Shown piece by piece: positions 8,078 to 16,674 of a stretch of 64,000 bases of DNA. Each line of letters begins with the position of its first letter. Position 1 is the first letter of the stretch. The translations under genes were made by a program, and so were the position numbers. The notes beneath the pieces were generated by a model. It was given only the letters and a program-made list of their open reading frames with translations, ran no database searches and was not told the DNA's origin. Location of the stretch: positions 1 through 64,000 of the forward strand of contig NZ_CANLXP010000015.1 of assembly GCF_947495145.1 (NCBI RefSeq), given 5' to 3'. This DNA is from an uncultured Arthrobacter sp. GTDB taxonomy: Bacteria > Actinomycetota > Actinomycetes > Actinomycetales > Micrococcaceae.

Positions 8078-8802
8078 CGGTCGGCCTGGTGATTGTTTCG
8101 CACAGCAGCAAGATCGCCGAGGGGGTGATTGAGCTGGCCGCACAGATGGCGCCGGGTGTCCGCATGCAGGCGGCCGGCGGCACCAGTGACTCACCGTCGC
8201 GCATCGGTACCAGCCTTGAGAAGGTGCAGTCGGCTCTTGAGGAAGCGGAACAGGGCGACGGCGTCGTGGTCCTTACTGACCTTGGCTCGGCCGTGATGAC
8301 CGCGGAGATGACGCTTGAGTTCCTCTCCCCGGACGCCCGAGCGCGAATTCGTTTGCCGCAGGCTGCACTGGTGGAAGGAGCGGTTGCGGCGGCTGTGCAG
8401 GCGGAGTCGGGCGGCACGGTGGATGAGGTGGCAACGGCTGCCGAACGCGCCATCGTTTCAATCGATCCCGAGTCGCTTGAGCCGTTCGTGTCCCACGGAG
8501 CCGCTGCTCCCGGTCCGTCTGCACCGCTGGAGGAATCGACCGAACCACCCGTAACAGGCGCGTGGACGTTACCGAACAAGATGGGTCTGCATGCCCGTCC
8601 TGCAGCAGTTATCGCCAGGGCGCTGACCGACCTGGACGCCGAGGTGACCATCAACGGCGTCGACGGCAAGTCAGTGATGCTGCTGATGTCACTGGCGCTG
8701 GGAGAGGGCCAGGAGCTGCGCGCGGAGGCCACCGGCCCACAGGCCCAGGAGGCCATCGAGTACATCGGCGGCGAAGTGAAGGCCGGGTTCGGGGAAATCT
8801 GA
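8074..8802 (+). CDS. dhaM: Dihydroxyacetone kinase phosphotransfer subunit DhaM, EIIA-HPr fusion
   Basis: A 242-aa phosphotransfer protein. Residues 1 to about 130 form a mannose-type EIIA domain with the active His near residue 9 (VSHSSKIAEG) and VVVLTDLGSAVMT. A linker of about 30 residues rich in E/P/S/A leads to an HPr domain whose phospho-His is near 172 in GLHARPAA, with the SVMLLMSLALGEG region. The EI-like third domain found in enterobacterial DhaM is absent, so phosphate must come from a separate EI; ptsI is present at 28.3 kb. The GTG start overlaps the dhaL stop (GTGA). It converges on mutY with only about 20 bp between. Confidence 0.92.
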   Translation: MTVGLVIVSHSSKIAEGVIELAAQMAPGVRMQAAGGTSDSPSRIGTSLEKVQSALEEAEQGDGVVVLTDLGSAVMTAEMTLEFLSPDARARIRLPQAALVEGAVAAAVQAESGGTVDEVATAAERAIVSIDPESLEPFVSHGAAAPGPSAPLEESTEPPVTGAWTLPNKMGLHARPAAVIARALTDLDAEVTINGVDGKSVMLLMSLALGEGQELRAEATGPQAQEAIEYIGGEVKAGFGEI

Positions 8803-8821
8803 CCGGAGGTTCCGGTGTAGG

Positions 8822-9745
8822 TCAGGCGGGGAGCCGGAGCCCGAGTGGTGTTTCCTCGGCCAGCCCGTCGGCGAGCAGGCCGCCCAGGGCACGCTCCAGC
8901 TGCTCGGACGGCACATTCAACCCGTAGAGTTCTTCGAGCGCCGCAGGTGTGCCGTAGGTCAGATCCACAGGGCGCTCATGGATCAGCGGCCGCGGAACCG
9001 GGGCTGTAGCGTGCCGCAGAACGTGCATGATCGCACCGCGCACCTGCCGGTCGGTCCCGGCCCATGACTGGCCTTTCGGTACATAGGTGGGCGCGGGCTT
9101 TCCCGCCGCGACCCAGGCGCACCCGTTCATCACCGGGCAGCGTTCGCATGACGGGGTTCGAGCGGTGCATACCAGCGCGCCCAGCTCCATCACGGCCGCG
9201 TTCCAGCGCACGGAGGCGGCGTCGTCGTCGGGCAGGAGATTTGCGGCCCGCTTCATTTCAGCAGCGGTCAGCGTCGGTGCGGGAAGGGCCGAGCCTCCCA
9301 CCAACCGGGCATGCACGCGGCGGATGTTGGTGTCGACAACCGTCTCGCGGCGGCCGAAGGCGAAAGCGGCGACGGCGGCAGCGGTGTAGGTGCCCACGCC
9401 CGGCAGGGCAAGCAGGTCCTGATACGAACCCGGCACCCTTCCCCCGTGACGTTCGACGACGGCGTTCGCCGCCGCATGCAGGCGCAGCGCTCGCCGTGGG
9501 TAGCCGAGGCGTCCCCAATGCCGCAGGGCATCACCCGCCGGGGCTGCAGCCAGATCCGCGGGCGCCGGCCAGCGGGCCATCCAGTCTTCCCACACGGGCA
9601 GCACCCGGGATACGGGAGTCTGCTGCAGCATGAACTCGCTCACCAGAACGCCCCAGGGTGTGCGGGAGGGCAGCCGCCACGGGAGGTCGCGGGCGGCGTC
9701 GTCGAACCAGCCACTCAGGCGAGCATGCAGTACTGCGGCGTCCAC
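8822..9745 (-). CDS. mutY: A/G-specific adenine DNA glycosylase MutY
   Basis: A 307-aa base-excision repair glycosylase that removes adenine opposite 8-oxoguanine. It has an HhH-GPD core with LPGVGTYTAAAVAAFAFG followed by the catalytic Asp in VDTNIRRV. A 4Fe-4S cluster is predicted from C-x6-C-x2-C-x5-C (the segment CTARTPSCERC through NGC). The C-terminal region is short compared with enterobacterial MutY, so the NUDIX-like 8-oxoG recognition domain is reduced, as in other actinobacteria. It starts at GTG 9745 with a GGAG site upstream; a TAGGGT -10 at 9782-9787 (minus strand) implies a leader of about 30 nt. Confidence 0.92.
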   Translation of the reverse strand: MDAAVLHARLSGWFDDAARDLPWRLPSRTPWGVLVSEFMLQQTPVSRVLPVWEDWMARWPAPADLAAAPAGDALRHWGRLGYPRRALRLHAAANAVVERHGGRVPGSYQDLLALPGVGTYTAAAVAAFAFGRRETVVDTNIRRVHARLVGGSALPAPTLTAAEMKRAANLLPDDDAASVRWNAAVMELGALVCTARTPSCERCPVMNGCAWVAAGKPAPTYVPKGQSWAGTDRQVRGAIMHVLRHATAPVPRPLIHERPVDLTYGTPAALEELYGLNVPSEQLERALGGLLADGLAEETPLGLRLPA

Positions 9746-9851
9746 GGTGAGCTCCGGGTTCTCGGGAATTCGGCAGAGTCCACCCTACCGAAGGCGCGCG
9801 CAACTCAGCACTCTGCGGCGTGGTGTGCCCGCCTGCTGGCCCAGGGGCTCC

Positions 9852-9863
9852 TAACCTTGAACC
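9852..9863 (+). promoter_or_regulatory. Leaderless promoter
   Basis: TAACCT (9852-9857) lies 6 nt before the ATG at 9864 and there is no ribosome site. Confidence 0.55.
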
Positions 9864-10568
9864 ATGAGCTCGGCAGGAGGTACAGGCAGCAGCCGGGTGA
9901 ATGGCCCCAGGCGGAAACCCAGCCCCCGGGTCTACAAGCGGCGCCGTCAGCTGGTCGCGGTGCTCGCGCTTCTACTCGTCGGGGGCCTGGTATGGGCAGG
10001 AATCGCGGTTGCGGGGCTCTTTCGCGGTGATCCGGATCCTGCACCGGCGGCCGGGTCGGCCAGTGCTGCTCCTGGGCCAACCGCGTCAGCGTCGTCCCCG
10101 GCAACACCGACACCGTCAGCGACGCCGTCAGCAACCGCCTCGCCAACCGCGACGCCGTCTCCTACCCCGACCTCCACGGAGCCGGTGTGCAACCCCGCGT
10201 CGATCGAGGTGACCGGCAGCACGGACGCCGAAACCTATGCACCGGAACAGAATCCTGTCTTCTCCCTGACCGTCAGCAACACGGGCGAGGTTCCTTGCCC
10301 GGTGAACGTCGGCACCGCGCAAATGGAGTTCCTGATCACCAGCGGGGATGACCGGATCTTCTCCTCCCGGGATTGCCAGGAGGGCGCAGAGGACCTTGAA
10401 GTGACCATAGAGCCTGGAGAGTCCGAAACCGCCCGCTTCACGTGGGAGCGGGTACGCAGCGCTCCCGAGTGCGCCGAGGTTGAGAACGTGCCGGGGCCAG
10501 GCCAGTACGTCTTCCAGACCCGCCTCGGTGAACGTACCAGCGACGAGACGGTCTTCACCCTCGAGTAG
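9864..10568 (+). CDS. Membrane-anchored protein with Ser/Pro/Thr linker and extracellular beta domain
   Basis: A 234-aa protein of unknown function. Residues 1-29 are basic, a single transmembrane segment spans about 30-50 (VAVLALLLVGGLVWAGIAVA), and a low-complexity linker of A/S/P/T repeats runs to about 110. A beta-sandwich-like domain then follows, with four cysteines that could form two disulfides (VCNPASI, VPCPVN, SRDCQEG, APECAEV). The topology is type II or N-in with an exported C-terminal domain. Such architecture is common for actinobacterial cell-envelope proteins. The divergent neighbour is mutY and the convergent neighbour is disA; neither suggests a role. Confidence 0.75.
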   Translation: MSSAGGTGSSRVNGPRRKPSPRVYKRRRQLVAVLALLLVGGLVWAGIAVAGLFRGDPDPAPAAGSASAAPGPTASASSPATPTPSATPSATASPTATPSPTPTSTEPVCNPASIEVTGSTDAETYAPEQNPVFSLTVSNTGEVPCPVNVGTAQMEFLITSGDDRIFSSRDCQEGAEDLEVTIEPGESETARFTWERVRSAPECAEVENVPGPGQYVFQTRLGERTSDETVFTLE

Positions 10569-10596
10569 AACCAGCTGCTGCGATCAGGCGCGGAAC

Positions 10597-11673
10597 CTAC
10601 ATGAAGCGGTCGAGGAGGCTGGTCTCGGCAATCCGCGAGAGTCCCTCGCGAACGGTGCGCGCGCGTTGCTCGCCGATGCCGTCCACGGCCATGAGGTCAT
10701 CGATATTGGCGGCCATAAGGTTCTGCAGGCCATTGAAGTGGTCCACGAGCCGGTTGGCCACCGTCGGCGGCATGGCCTTGATACCGGAGAGAAGCCGGTA
10801 CCCCTTGGGCTGCACTACGGCGTCGAGGGAGTCCGTTGACTGATTGAACCCGAGCACGCTTGCAATGGTTCCGAGGTCGATGAGGTCCGTGGAGCTGAAA
10901 CCCTGGAGGCGCGCGAGCTGGTCCTCCACCGGAGTGCTGCCCCCGTCCAGCCCTGAGTAGTCCCGCAGCACCATCTCGCTGCCCGGGCCGAGACCGGTGG
11001 TGAGCTCCTCAACCTGCAGTGAGAGCAGCCGGCCGTCGATGCCAAGCTCAAGCACATACTGAGAAATTTCTTCCGAGATACGGCGCACCATCTCCTGACG
11101 CTGCAGGGTGACAGCGACGTCACGAACGGTGACCATGGCCTCGATTTCCAAAGCCGACAGTGACCCGGTGACCTGATCCAGCCGCGCCCGGTAGCGCTCC
11201 AGGGTGGCGAGTGCCTGGTTGGCACGGGCGAGTACCGGTTCGGACCCCTCCAGCACGTGGCGGAGACCGTCGACGTAGAGCGCGATGATCTGCATGGACT
11301 GACTCACCGAGATGACGGGAACCCCGGTCTGAATGGCTACGCGCTCTGCCGTTCGGTGCCGGGTGCCTGATTCCTGTGTCTCGATCCGGTGGTCCGGCAC
11401 CAGCTGCACGCCCGCGCGCAGGATATTGCTGGCATCACGATCACAGACAATCGCACCATCCATCTTCGCGAGCTCGCGCAACCGGGTGGGGGAGAAATCG
11501 ATTCCGATGTCGAAGCCGCCTGAGCAGATTGAGTCCACCGTGCGGTCGAATCCGAGGACGATCAGGGCGCCGGTGCGGCCGCGCAGGATCCGCTCAAGGC
11601 CGTCGCGCAACTGCGTACCCGGCGCCACCCGCGCCAGGGTTGCCTTCAGCGCGTCCTCCGGACTGCGTACCAT
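10597..11673 (-). CDS. disA: DNA integrity scanning diadenylate cyclase DisA
   Basis: A 358-aa enzyme that makes c-di-AMP from two ATP and stalls at branched DNA. The N-terminal DAC domain (about 10-145) shows DGA at 72-74 and RHRTA at 105-109, both essential family motifs. A helical linker follows, and the C-terminal helix-hairpin-helix domain (about 290-350) contains DDLMAVDGIGEQRARTVREG. The ATG at 11673 is preferred because GAGGAG lies just upstream; an in-frame start 14 codons earlier has no support. It is downstream of radA on the same strand, a conserved pairing in which RadA is known to restrain DisA activity in related bacteria. Confidence 0.95.
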   Translation of the reverse strand: MVRSPEDALKATLARVAPGTQLRDGLERILRGRTGALIVLGFDRTVDSICSGGFDIGIDFSPTRLRELAKMDGAIVCDRDASNILRAGVQLVPDHRIETQESGTRHRTAERVAIQTGVPVISVSQSMQIIALYVDGLRHVLEGSEPVLARANQALATLERYRARLDQVTGSLSALEIEAMVTVRDVAVTLQRQEMVRRISEEISQYVLELGIDGRLLSLQVEELTTGLGPGSEMVLRDYSGLDGGSTPVEDQLARLQGFSSTDLIDLGTIASVLGFNQSTDSLDAVVQPKGYRLLSGIKAMPPTVANRLVDHFNGLQNLMAANIDDLMAVDGIGEQRARTVREGLSRIAETSLLDRFM

Positions 11674-11818
11674 CTCACTCCTCTTCGAAGCTGGGCAGGC
11701 CAATGCGCGGCCCAACAGTTCCTAATCCTATGGGAGCACGCATTCAGCCGAGTGCCCAGTTTCCACTCAAATGCATAACGTTCTGCTCCGTTGGCGGCTC
11801 AACGAAGCTGCAGGAGGC

Positions 11819-13195
11819 TTAGAAGAGCAGTTCGAGGGCTTCCGTGAGGGTGCTGATCTGCTTCACGGTGAAGCCGGCAGGTATGCGGCCAGGCCCGTTG
11901 GGTGACTCCGGCACGACGGCGTGGGTGAAGCCAAGGCGCTCGGCCTCCTGGATGCGCCGTGAGATTCCCGGTACCGGACGGACCTCGCCGGCCAGACCCA
12001 CCTCCCCGAACGCGATCATGCGGGAGGGAAGCGCCTGATTGGTCTTCGCCGACGCAATGGCGAGAGCAACCGAAAGGTCCGTTGCCGGCTCGCTCAGCTT
12101 CACGCCTCCCACGGTGGCAACGTAACTGTCATCCTTATGCAACTGCAGTGACGCCCGGCGCTGCAGGACGGCGAGGAGCATGGAGACGCGGGAGCTGTCC
12201 AGGCCGCTGGTGGCGCGGCGCGGCTGTGCGGTTGCTGATTCGGCAAGCAGCGCCTGGACCTCCGCCAGCAGCGGGCGCCTGCCCTCGAGGGTGACGGTGA
12301 TGCAGGTTCCCGCCACCGGCTCCTTGGTACGGGACACGAAAAGCCCGCTCGGATCCGCCAGGCCCACAATGCCGGTGTCGGTGAGATCGAAGCACCCTAC
12401 TTCGTCAGTGGGGCCGTAGCGGTTCTTCACTGCACGCATCAGGCGAAGGCGTGAGTGCCTCTCACCCTCGAACTGGCAGACCACATCAACGAGGTGCTCC
12501 AGGAGCCGCGGTCCCGCAATCGAGCCGTCTTTGGTCACGTGTCCGACCAGCAGCGTGGTCATTCCGCGGGTCTTCGCCGCGTTGATCAGCGACGCCGCCA
12601 CTTCACGCACCTGGGTGACCCCGCCCGCACTGCCATCCACGTCCGGGCTGCTGAGCGTCTGTACCGAGTCCACGATGAGCAGCGCCGGATCCACCTTCTC
12701 AACCTGACCGAGAGCCTGGCTGAGATCCGACTCCGCCGTGAGGTACAGGGTATCCGCGAGGGCGCCGATGCGTTCTGCCCGGAGCTTCACCTGTGCCGAG
12801 GATTCCTCACCCGTGACGTAGAGAACGGTGCGTCCCAGCCGGGCGACCCTCGCCGCTACGTCGAGCAGCAGCGTGGACTTACCGACGCCCGGCTCGCCGG
12901 CAACGAGGATTACGGCGCCGGGGACCAACCCGCCGCCGAGGACCCGGTCCAGTTCACCGATCTCGGTGGGCTGGTAGGACGCGGTGGTGGAGTCAACGTC
13001 AGCGATACGCAGGGCAGGACGCGCAACTGTAGTTGCCGCCGTCGTACGCGCCACCCCCGCCGCAGCGGTTTCCTCGACCGTGCCCCATGCCTGGCATTCA
13101 CCGCACCTGCCCACCCATTTGGCGGTGGTCCAGCCACACTCACCGCAGCGGTAAGCGGGGGATTGCGTGCGCGATCGCGCGGTCTTCGTAGCCAT
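11819..13195 (-). CDS. radA: DNA repair protein RadA/Sms
   Basis: A 458-aa branch-migration ATPase of the RecA superfamily. An N-terminal C4 zinc finger is present (YRCGECGWTTAKWVGRCGEC, about 16-34). Walker A is GEPGVGKST at 100-108, and the RadA-specific KNRYG motif follows in the middle. The C-terminal Lon-protease-like domain is also present. The ATG start is fixed by a TACGTT -10 element 6 nt upstream, implying a leaderless mRNA. The gene precedes disA with a 145-bp gap, and the two may be cotranscribed. Confidence 0.95.
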   Translation of the reverse strand: MATKTARSRTQSPAYRCGECGWTTAKWVGRCGECQAWGTVEETAAAGVARTTAATTVARPALRIADVDSTTASYQPTEIGELDRVLGGGLVPGAVILVAGEPGVGKSTLLLDVAARVARLGRTVLYVTGEESSAQVKLRAERIGALADTLYLTAESDLSQALGQVEKVDPALLIVDSVQTLSSPDVDGSAGGVTQVREVAASLINAAKTRGMTTLLVGHVTKDGSIAGPRLLEHLVDVVCQFEGERHSRLRLMRAVKNRYGPTDEVGCFDLTDTGIVGLADPSGLFVSRTKEPVAGTCITVTLEGRRPLLAEVQALLAESATAQPRRATSGLDSSRVSMLLAVLQRRASLQLHKDDSYVATVGGVKLSEPATDLSVALAIASAKTNQALPSRMIAFGEVGLAGEVRPVPGISRRIQEAERLGFTHAVVPESPNGPGRIPAGFTVKQISTLTEALELLF

Positions 13196-13207
13196 GACTC
13201 AAACGTA
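13196..13207 (-). promoter_or_regulatory. Leaderless promoter of radA
   Basis: On the minus strand TACGTT (13202-13207) ends 6 nt before the radA ATG, and no Shine-Dalgarno is present. Confidence 0.55.
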
Positions 13208-13250
13208 CCGGGTGCAACTGACAGTCCTGCAGAGGCTCAGCTGTTGATCC

Positions 13251-14378
13251 TCACAGCTTCGGCAGGTATCCGGCCGCATCCTCGTGGGGCAGGCCGGTTG
13301 CCTCCAGGAGATCGACGACGAGCGGGCGATACAGAATGACGAGGCCCTCACCCTCAAGACGCTTCACATTGAGCCGGGCGGGGTGCAGCACCGTGGCCAC
13401 CGCCGCGAGATCCTCGCGTGCCCTGCGCAGGTGCTGGTCGCGTTCGGAAATGGAGGAGGAGTGCAGGGCCAGCGCAAGGACGTCAACGGCGTCGGCGGTA
13501 TCCTCGATCACCTGCGCGAGTGACTGCACTGCCTCGTCCGAAAGCGCCGCATGGTTGATCACCGAAGTCAGCCGCCGGGAGAACACCCGGCTGTTGCGGA
13601 TGGCCAGGTCGATATAGCTGATCGCGCCGCGGAGGTCGCCGAGTTCACCCCGGTGCCGCCGGTACGCGGGGGACAGGCGGGCAACTTCCGCGGCAGCCCG
13701 CATGGTGCCGGAAAGGCCGTCCATCAGCGGCTGGCAGTTCCGCGCCCGTACCAGCGCGTGCCAGGCCTGGGTGGGATCGCTCGCCGTCAGCGCCCTCGCG
13801 TTCTCGCGCAACACCCCCGACAACTCGCCGAGCAGCTTCCGTAGGTCGCCTTTCGGCTCGCGGCGAGGGTCGCGCGGCACCACCATGGTGATCAGCAGCG
13901 CAATGACACCGCCGACGACGGCGTCCACACTGCGCGTGAACGGCCCACCCTCCGGGGCAGGGAGAAGGACCACCAGCAGGGACTGCAGCGCCAGTTGGGT
14001 GGTGAAGATGGTCCCGCTGTCCAGGAACCGCGCCAGCAGCACCGACACAAAAAGTACGACGGCGGCCTGCCACACGCCCGTGCCCAGCACCGCGAGCAGC
14101 ACGTCCCCCACGGCGATGCCGAGGGTGCAGCCGAAGCCCACCTCGAGCACGCGGCGCAGGCGCGGATCACGGGAAAAGCCCAGCGCGATAAGCGCCGAGG
14201 TCGCGGCGAAAAGCGGACCGTCGTGGCCAAGTACCTGCTCGGCGAAGGCGTAGGCGCCCACAGCGCCGACCGTGATCTGGACGGCCGGGAGCAACGATGA
14301 CCGGCTGCGGCGCAGACCCACACGGGATCGGGTGCGCACGAAGGAACGTGCGCGGTCCAGTCGCGAGCGCCGGGTCAT
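13251..14378 (-). CDS. FUSC family membrane protein
   Basis: A 375-aa protein with an N-terminal block of about six hydrophobic segments (about 28-175, including LLPAVQITVGAVGAYAFAEQ), then a long cytosolic helical region. The pattern matches the FUSC / aromatic-acid exporter (YccS/YhfK-like) superfamily. No substrate can be inferred. The start at 14378 (MTRRSRLDRAR) is set by a TAGGGT -10 element 7 nt upstream; upstream in-frame starts would run into the neighbouring gene. The TAG of that -10 is also the stop codon of the preceding membrane gene. Confidence 0.75.
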   Translation of the reverse strand: MTRRSRLDRARSFVRTRSRVGLRRSRSSLLPAVQITVGAVGAYAFAEQVLGHDGPLFAATSALIALGFSRDPRLRRVLEVGFGCTLGIAVGDVLLAVLGTGVWQAAVVLFVSVLLARFLDSGTIFTTQLALQSLLVVLLPAPEGGPFTRSVDAVVGGVIALLITMVVPRDPRREPKGDLRKLLGELSGVLRENARALTASDPTQAWHALVRARNCQPLMDGLSGTMRAAAEVARLSPAYRRHRGELGDLRGAISYIDLAIRNSRVFSRRLTSVINHAALSDEAVQSLAQVIEDTADAVDVLALALHSSSISERDQHLRRAREDLAAVATVLHPARLNVKRLEGEGLVILYRPLVVDLLEATGLPHEDAAGYLPKL

Positions 14379-14385
14379 ACGCCTG

Positions 14386-14391
14386 ACCCTA
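14386..14391 (-). promoter_or_regulatory. -10 element that doubles as a stop codon
   Basis: TAGGGT on the minus strand begins with the TAG stop of the upstream membrane gene and lies 7 nt before the FUSC ATG, so a promoter seems built into the 3' end of the preceding coding region. Confidence 0.5.
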
Positions 14392-15150
14392 CCGCCGCGA
14401 ACGGTCCAGGAGGGTGAAGCTTGTCGATGAGCCCGTGGTCTGCGTCCGGACGGCTGCGAGCGGCGCCGCGAGCATGAGTGAGCCGGCAATCAGCTCCAGG
14501 AATTCCTCCAGGTGGTAAAGCACCGCCAGCGCAGCCGTCGGTGCACTGAGGCGGATGAGCTCGCCCGCCACGAACTCCAGCCCGACGGCGGCGAACAGCA
14601 AAGTGGCAATACCCAGGACGATCAGCCGGGTTGATGCTTCCGGCAGATGGCGGGCGCTGAGGATCGCCAGTAGGAGAACGGCGATGGCAATTGGAATACC
14701 GAAGACAAGCCACACGAAGGTGAAATCTGCAATGTCGACGAACTGGGTGGCCAGGGCGTCGAGGCGTTCATGCAGCCAGGTGCCCTCGTCCAGGCAGAGG
14801 ACGAAGACCAGGGCGCCGAGGATCCACCACGCAGCGGATCCCTTGATTTTTTGGTGCCGGGCGAGAACCGCAACGAAGGAGAGGGTGGTGGTTGCGGCGG
14901 CGAGCTGCACCACGGCCCACCAGGTAGGAAAATTGCCCTCATAGTTGACGTCGAAGTACACGCTGAAGAGCGTCTCGCCCCGAGGCTGGCCGGTCAGCAA
15001 AGGGGCAATAAGGCTGAATCCGACGACCAGCGCATGTACCACTGCCAGCCCGAACAACAGGCGGCGCCATCGAAGCGGATGACCGGGCCGTTCCGCCACT
15101 CGATCCTCGGCTTGGATCGGGTTTCCGTCGGGACTGCGGTCGGTGGTCAT
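14389..15150 (-). CDS. Six-TM conserved membrane protein
   Basis: A 253-aa integral membrane protein with about six hydrophobic segments, beginning near LLFGLAVVHALVVGFSLIA and including IAIAVLLLAILSARH. Short loops carry acidic clusters (CLDEGTWLHERLD). I do not recognise a named family. Two ATG codons, at 15156 and 15150, are in frame. A TAGCGT element (15158-15163, minus strand) is 7 nt from the second, so a leaderless start at 15150 fits the promoter grammar of the window. It is directly upstream of the FUSC gene with about 10 bp between them. Confidence 0.65.
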   Translation of the reverse strand: MTTDRSPDGNPIQAEDRVAERPGHPLRWRRLLFGLAVVHALVVGFSLIAPLLTGQPRGETLFSVYFDVNYEGNFPTWWAVVQLAAATTTLSFVAVLARHQKIKGSAAWWILGALVFVLCLDEGTWLHERLDALATQFVDIADFTFVWLVFGIPIAIAVLLLAILSARHLPEASTRLIVLGIATLLFAAVGLEFVAGELIRLSAPTAALAVLYHLEEFLELIAGSLMLAAPLAAVRTQTTGSSTSFTLLDRSRR

Positions 15151-15258
15151 GGTCATAACGCTAATAGGTCCACATGAGAAGCAGGATTCAGGTTAAATAG
15201 CCCATTCCGCCGAAAGCACAAGGGTTGGGGACCGGAACAGGTCAAGAATCCGCCGGCC

Positions 15259-15280
15259 GTTCACCTTCCGTTCATTTTGA
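15259..15280 (+). promoter_or_regulatory. PHO box upstream of pstS
   Basis: Two tandem 11-nt units, GTTCACCTTCC and GTTCATTTTGA, match the GTTCA-type direct repeats bound by PhoP in Streptomyces and relatives. They lie about 130 bp before the pstS start. This predicts induction of pstSCAB under phosphate limitation. Confidence 0.65.
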
Positions 15281-15407
15281 GCGGCCAGTCTCGTTACCTG
15301 TGGTCCCTAGCGTGAGGTGCGTACTCAACTCGTACTGACAGCTGTCTACACGATCCGTGCCCTTGTGAGCACCGACTGTTCAAAACCCTGGAAGGGGCAA
15401 TATTCAA

Positions 15408-16523
15408 GTGAAGGCTCTTCGCTTTGGCCGCGCAGCGGCAGTTATCTCTGTGGCCGCTCTGGCCCTTACGGCGTGCGGTTCCGACGCCGCCGTCAGCCCC
15501 GGCACCGAGGGCGATGCAAGCGCTGCTCCCGAGAGCACCGTTTCCGGGACCCTGACCGGTGCGGGCGCCTCCTCACAAAATGCGGCGATGACCGCGTGGA
15601 AGACCGGCTTCGAGGAACTGAACCCTGAGGCCACCATCCAGTACTCCCCGGACGGCTCCGGTGCGGGCCGCGAAGCATTCCTCGCCGAAGGGGTGCGGTT
15701 CGCCGGCTCGGATGCGTACCTGGATGACGAGGAATATGAGGCATCGAAGGAAATCTGCGGTCCCGACGGCGCCATCAACATTCCCGCCTATGTCTCACCG
15801 ATCGCGGTGGCCTTCAATCTCCCTGAGATCAGTGAACTGAATCTCGACGCAACCACCATCGCTTCCATCTTCGCCGGTGAGATTTCCAACTGGAATGACG
15901 AAGCCATAGCCTCCCAGAACGAGGGCGTGGAACTGCCCGACCTGCCGATCACGGTTGTGCACCGTGCAGATGACTCAGGTACCACCGAGAACTTCGTTGA
16001 GTACCTTGCTGCGGCAGCACCCGACGTCTGGACCTACGAGGTCTCCGGCGACTGGCCCGCCGAAATCGTTGCCGAGAACGCACAGGGCACCAACGGCGTC
16101 GTTTCCACCACCTCTTCCACCGAAGGCGCCATCACCTACACCGACGCATCCGCCGTCGGCGATCTGGGACAGGCACTGGTGAAGGTAGGCGAGGAATACG
16201 TGCCGCTGAGCGCTGAGGCCGCTTCACGCGCAGTCGAGGTTGCCGAGCCGGTTGAAGGCCGCAGCGAAGTCGACATGTCCCTCGAGCTGCAGCGGGACAC
16301 CACCGAGTCGGGTGCCTACCCCATCGTGCTTGTTTCCTACCACCTCTACTGCAGCGCATACGAGGACCAGGAGACCGTGGACCTCGTCAAGGCTTTCGCC
16401 AGCTACGCAGTGAGCGAGGAGGGCCAGGCAACAGCTGAGTCCTCCGCCGGCAATGCGCCCATCTCCGAGGCGCTGCGTGAGCAGGCCATGGAAGCGATCG
16501 ACTCGATCCAGGTTGCTTCCTAA
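15408..16523 (+). CDS. pstS: Phosphate ABC transporter substrate-binding lipoprotein PstS
   Basis: A 371-aa high-affinity phosphate-binding protein. The signal peptide ends in the lipobox LTAC (Cys near residue 24), so it should be lipid-anchored outside the membrane. Phosphate-binding motifs visible include GAGASSQNAAM, GSGAGREAFL and DDSGTTENF, all typical of PstS. The GTG start has GAAGGGG 12 nt upstream. It is the first gene of pstSCAB, under a PHO box. A strong hairpin between pstS and pstC may leave PstS in excess over the transporter. Confidence 0.95.
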   Translation: MKALRFGRAAAVISVAALALTACGSDAAVSPGTEGDASAAPESTVSGTLTGAGASSQNAAMTAWKTGFEELNPEATIQYSPDGSGAGREAFLAEGVRFAGSDAYLDDEEYEASKEICGPDGAINIPAYVSPIAVAFNLPEISELNLDATTIASIFAGEISNWNDEAIASQNEGVELPDLPITVVHRADDSGTTENFVEYLAAAAPDVWTYEVSGDWPAEIVAENAQGTNGVVSTTSSTEGAITYTDASAVGDLGQALVKVGEEYVPLSAEAASRAVEVAEPVEGRSEVDMSLELQRDTTESGAYPIVLVSYHLYCSAYEDQETVDLVKAFASYAVSEEGQATAESSAGNAPISEALREQAMEAIDSIQVAS

Positions 16524-16527
16524 TAGT

Positions 16528-16574
16528 CCAACAACGCCCCGCCAGGAACGGACAGGCCCTGGCGGGGCTGTTGG
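16528..16574 (+). terminator. Intercistronic hairpin between pstS and pstC
   Basis: GCCCCGCCAGG (16536-16546) pairs with CCTGGCGGGGC (16558-16568), and flanking CCAACA/TGTTGG extends the stem with a 2-nt bulge. It starts 5 nt after the pstS stop and has no T tract. It probably acts as partial terminator or 3' end stabiliser for pstS mRNA. Confidence 0.65.
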
Positions 16575-16674
16575 CTGTCTGCGGCCCGACGCCGGTTGCA
16601 GGTACCTTGTATAAGCGGGACAGTTGCGTGAGCACTGTCCCAGACGATCCCCGTGAAGCGCCGAAAGGTCCCCA

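Noticed and set aside
6677-8194. 505-codon minus-strand frame across dhaK/dhaL
   Set aside because: Rich in Cys, His and Arg with no recognisable fold; it opposes two secure genes.
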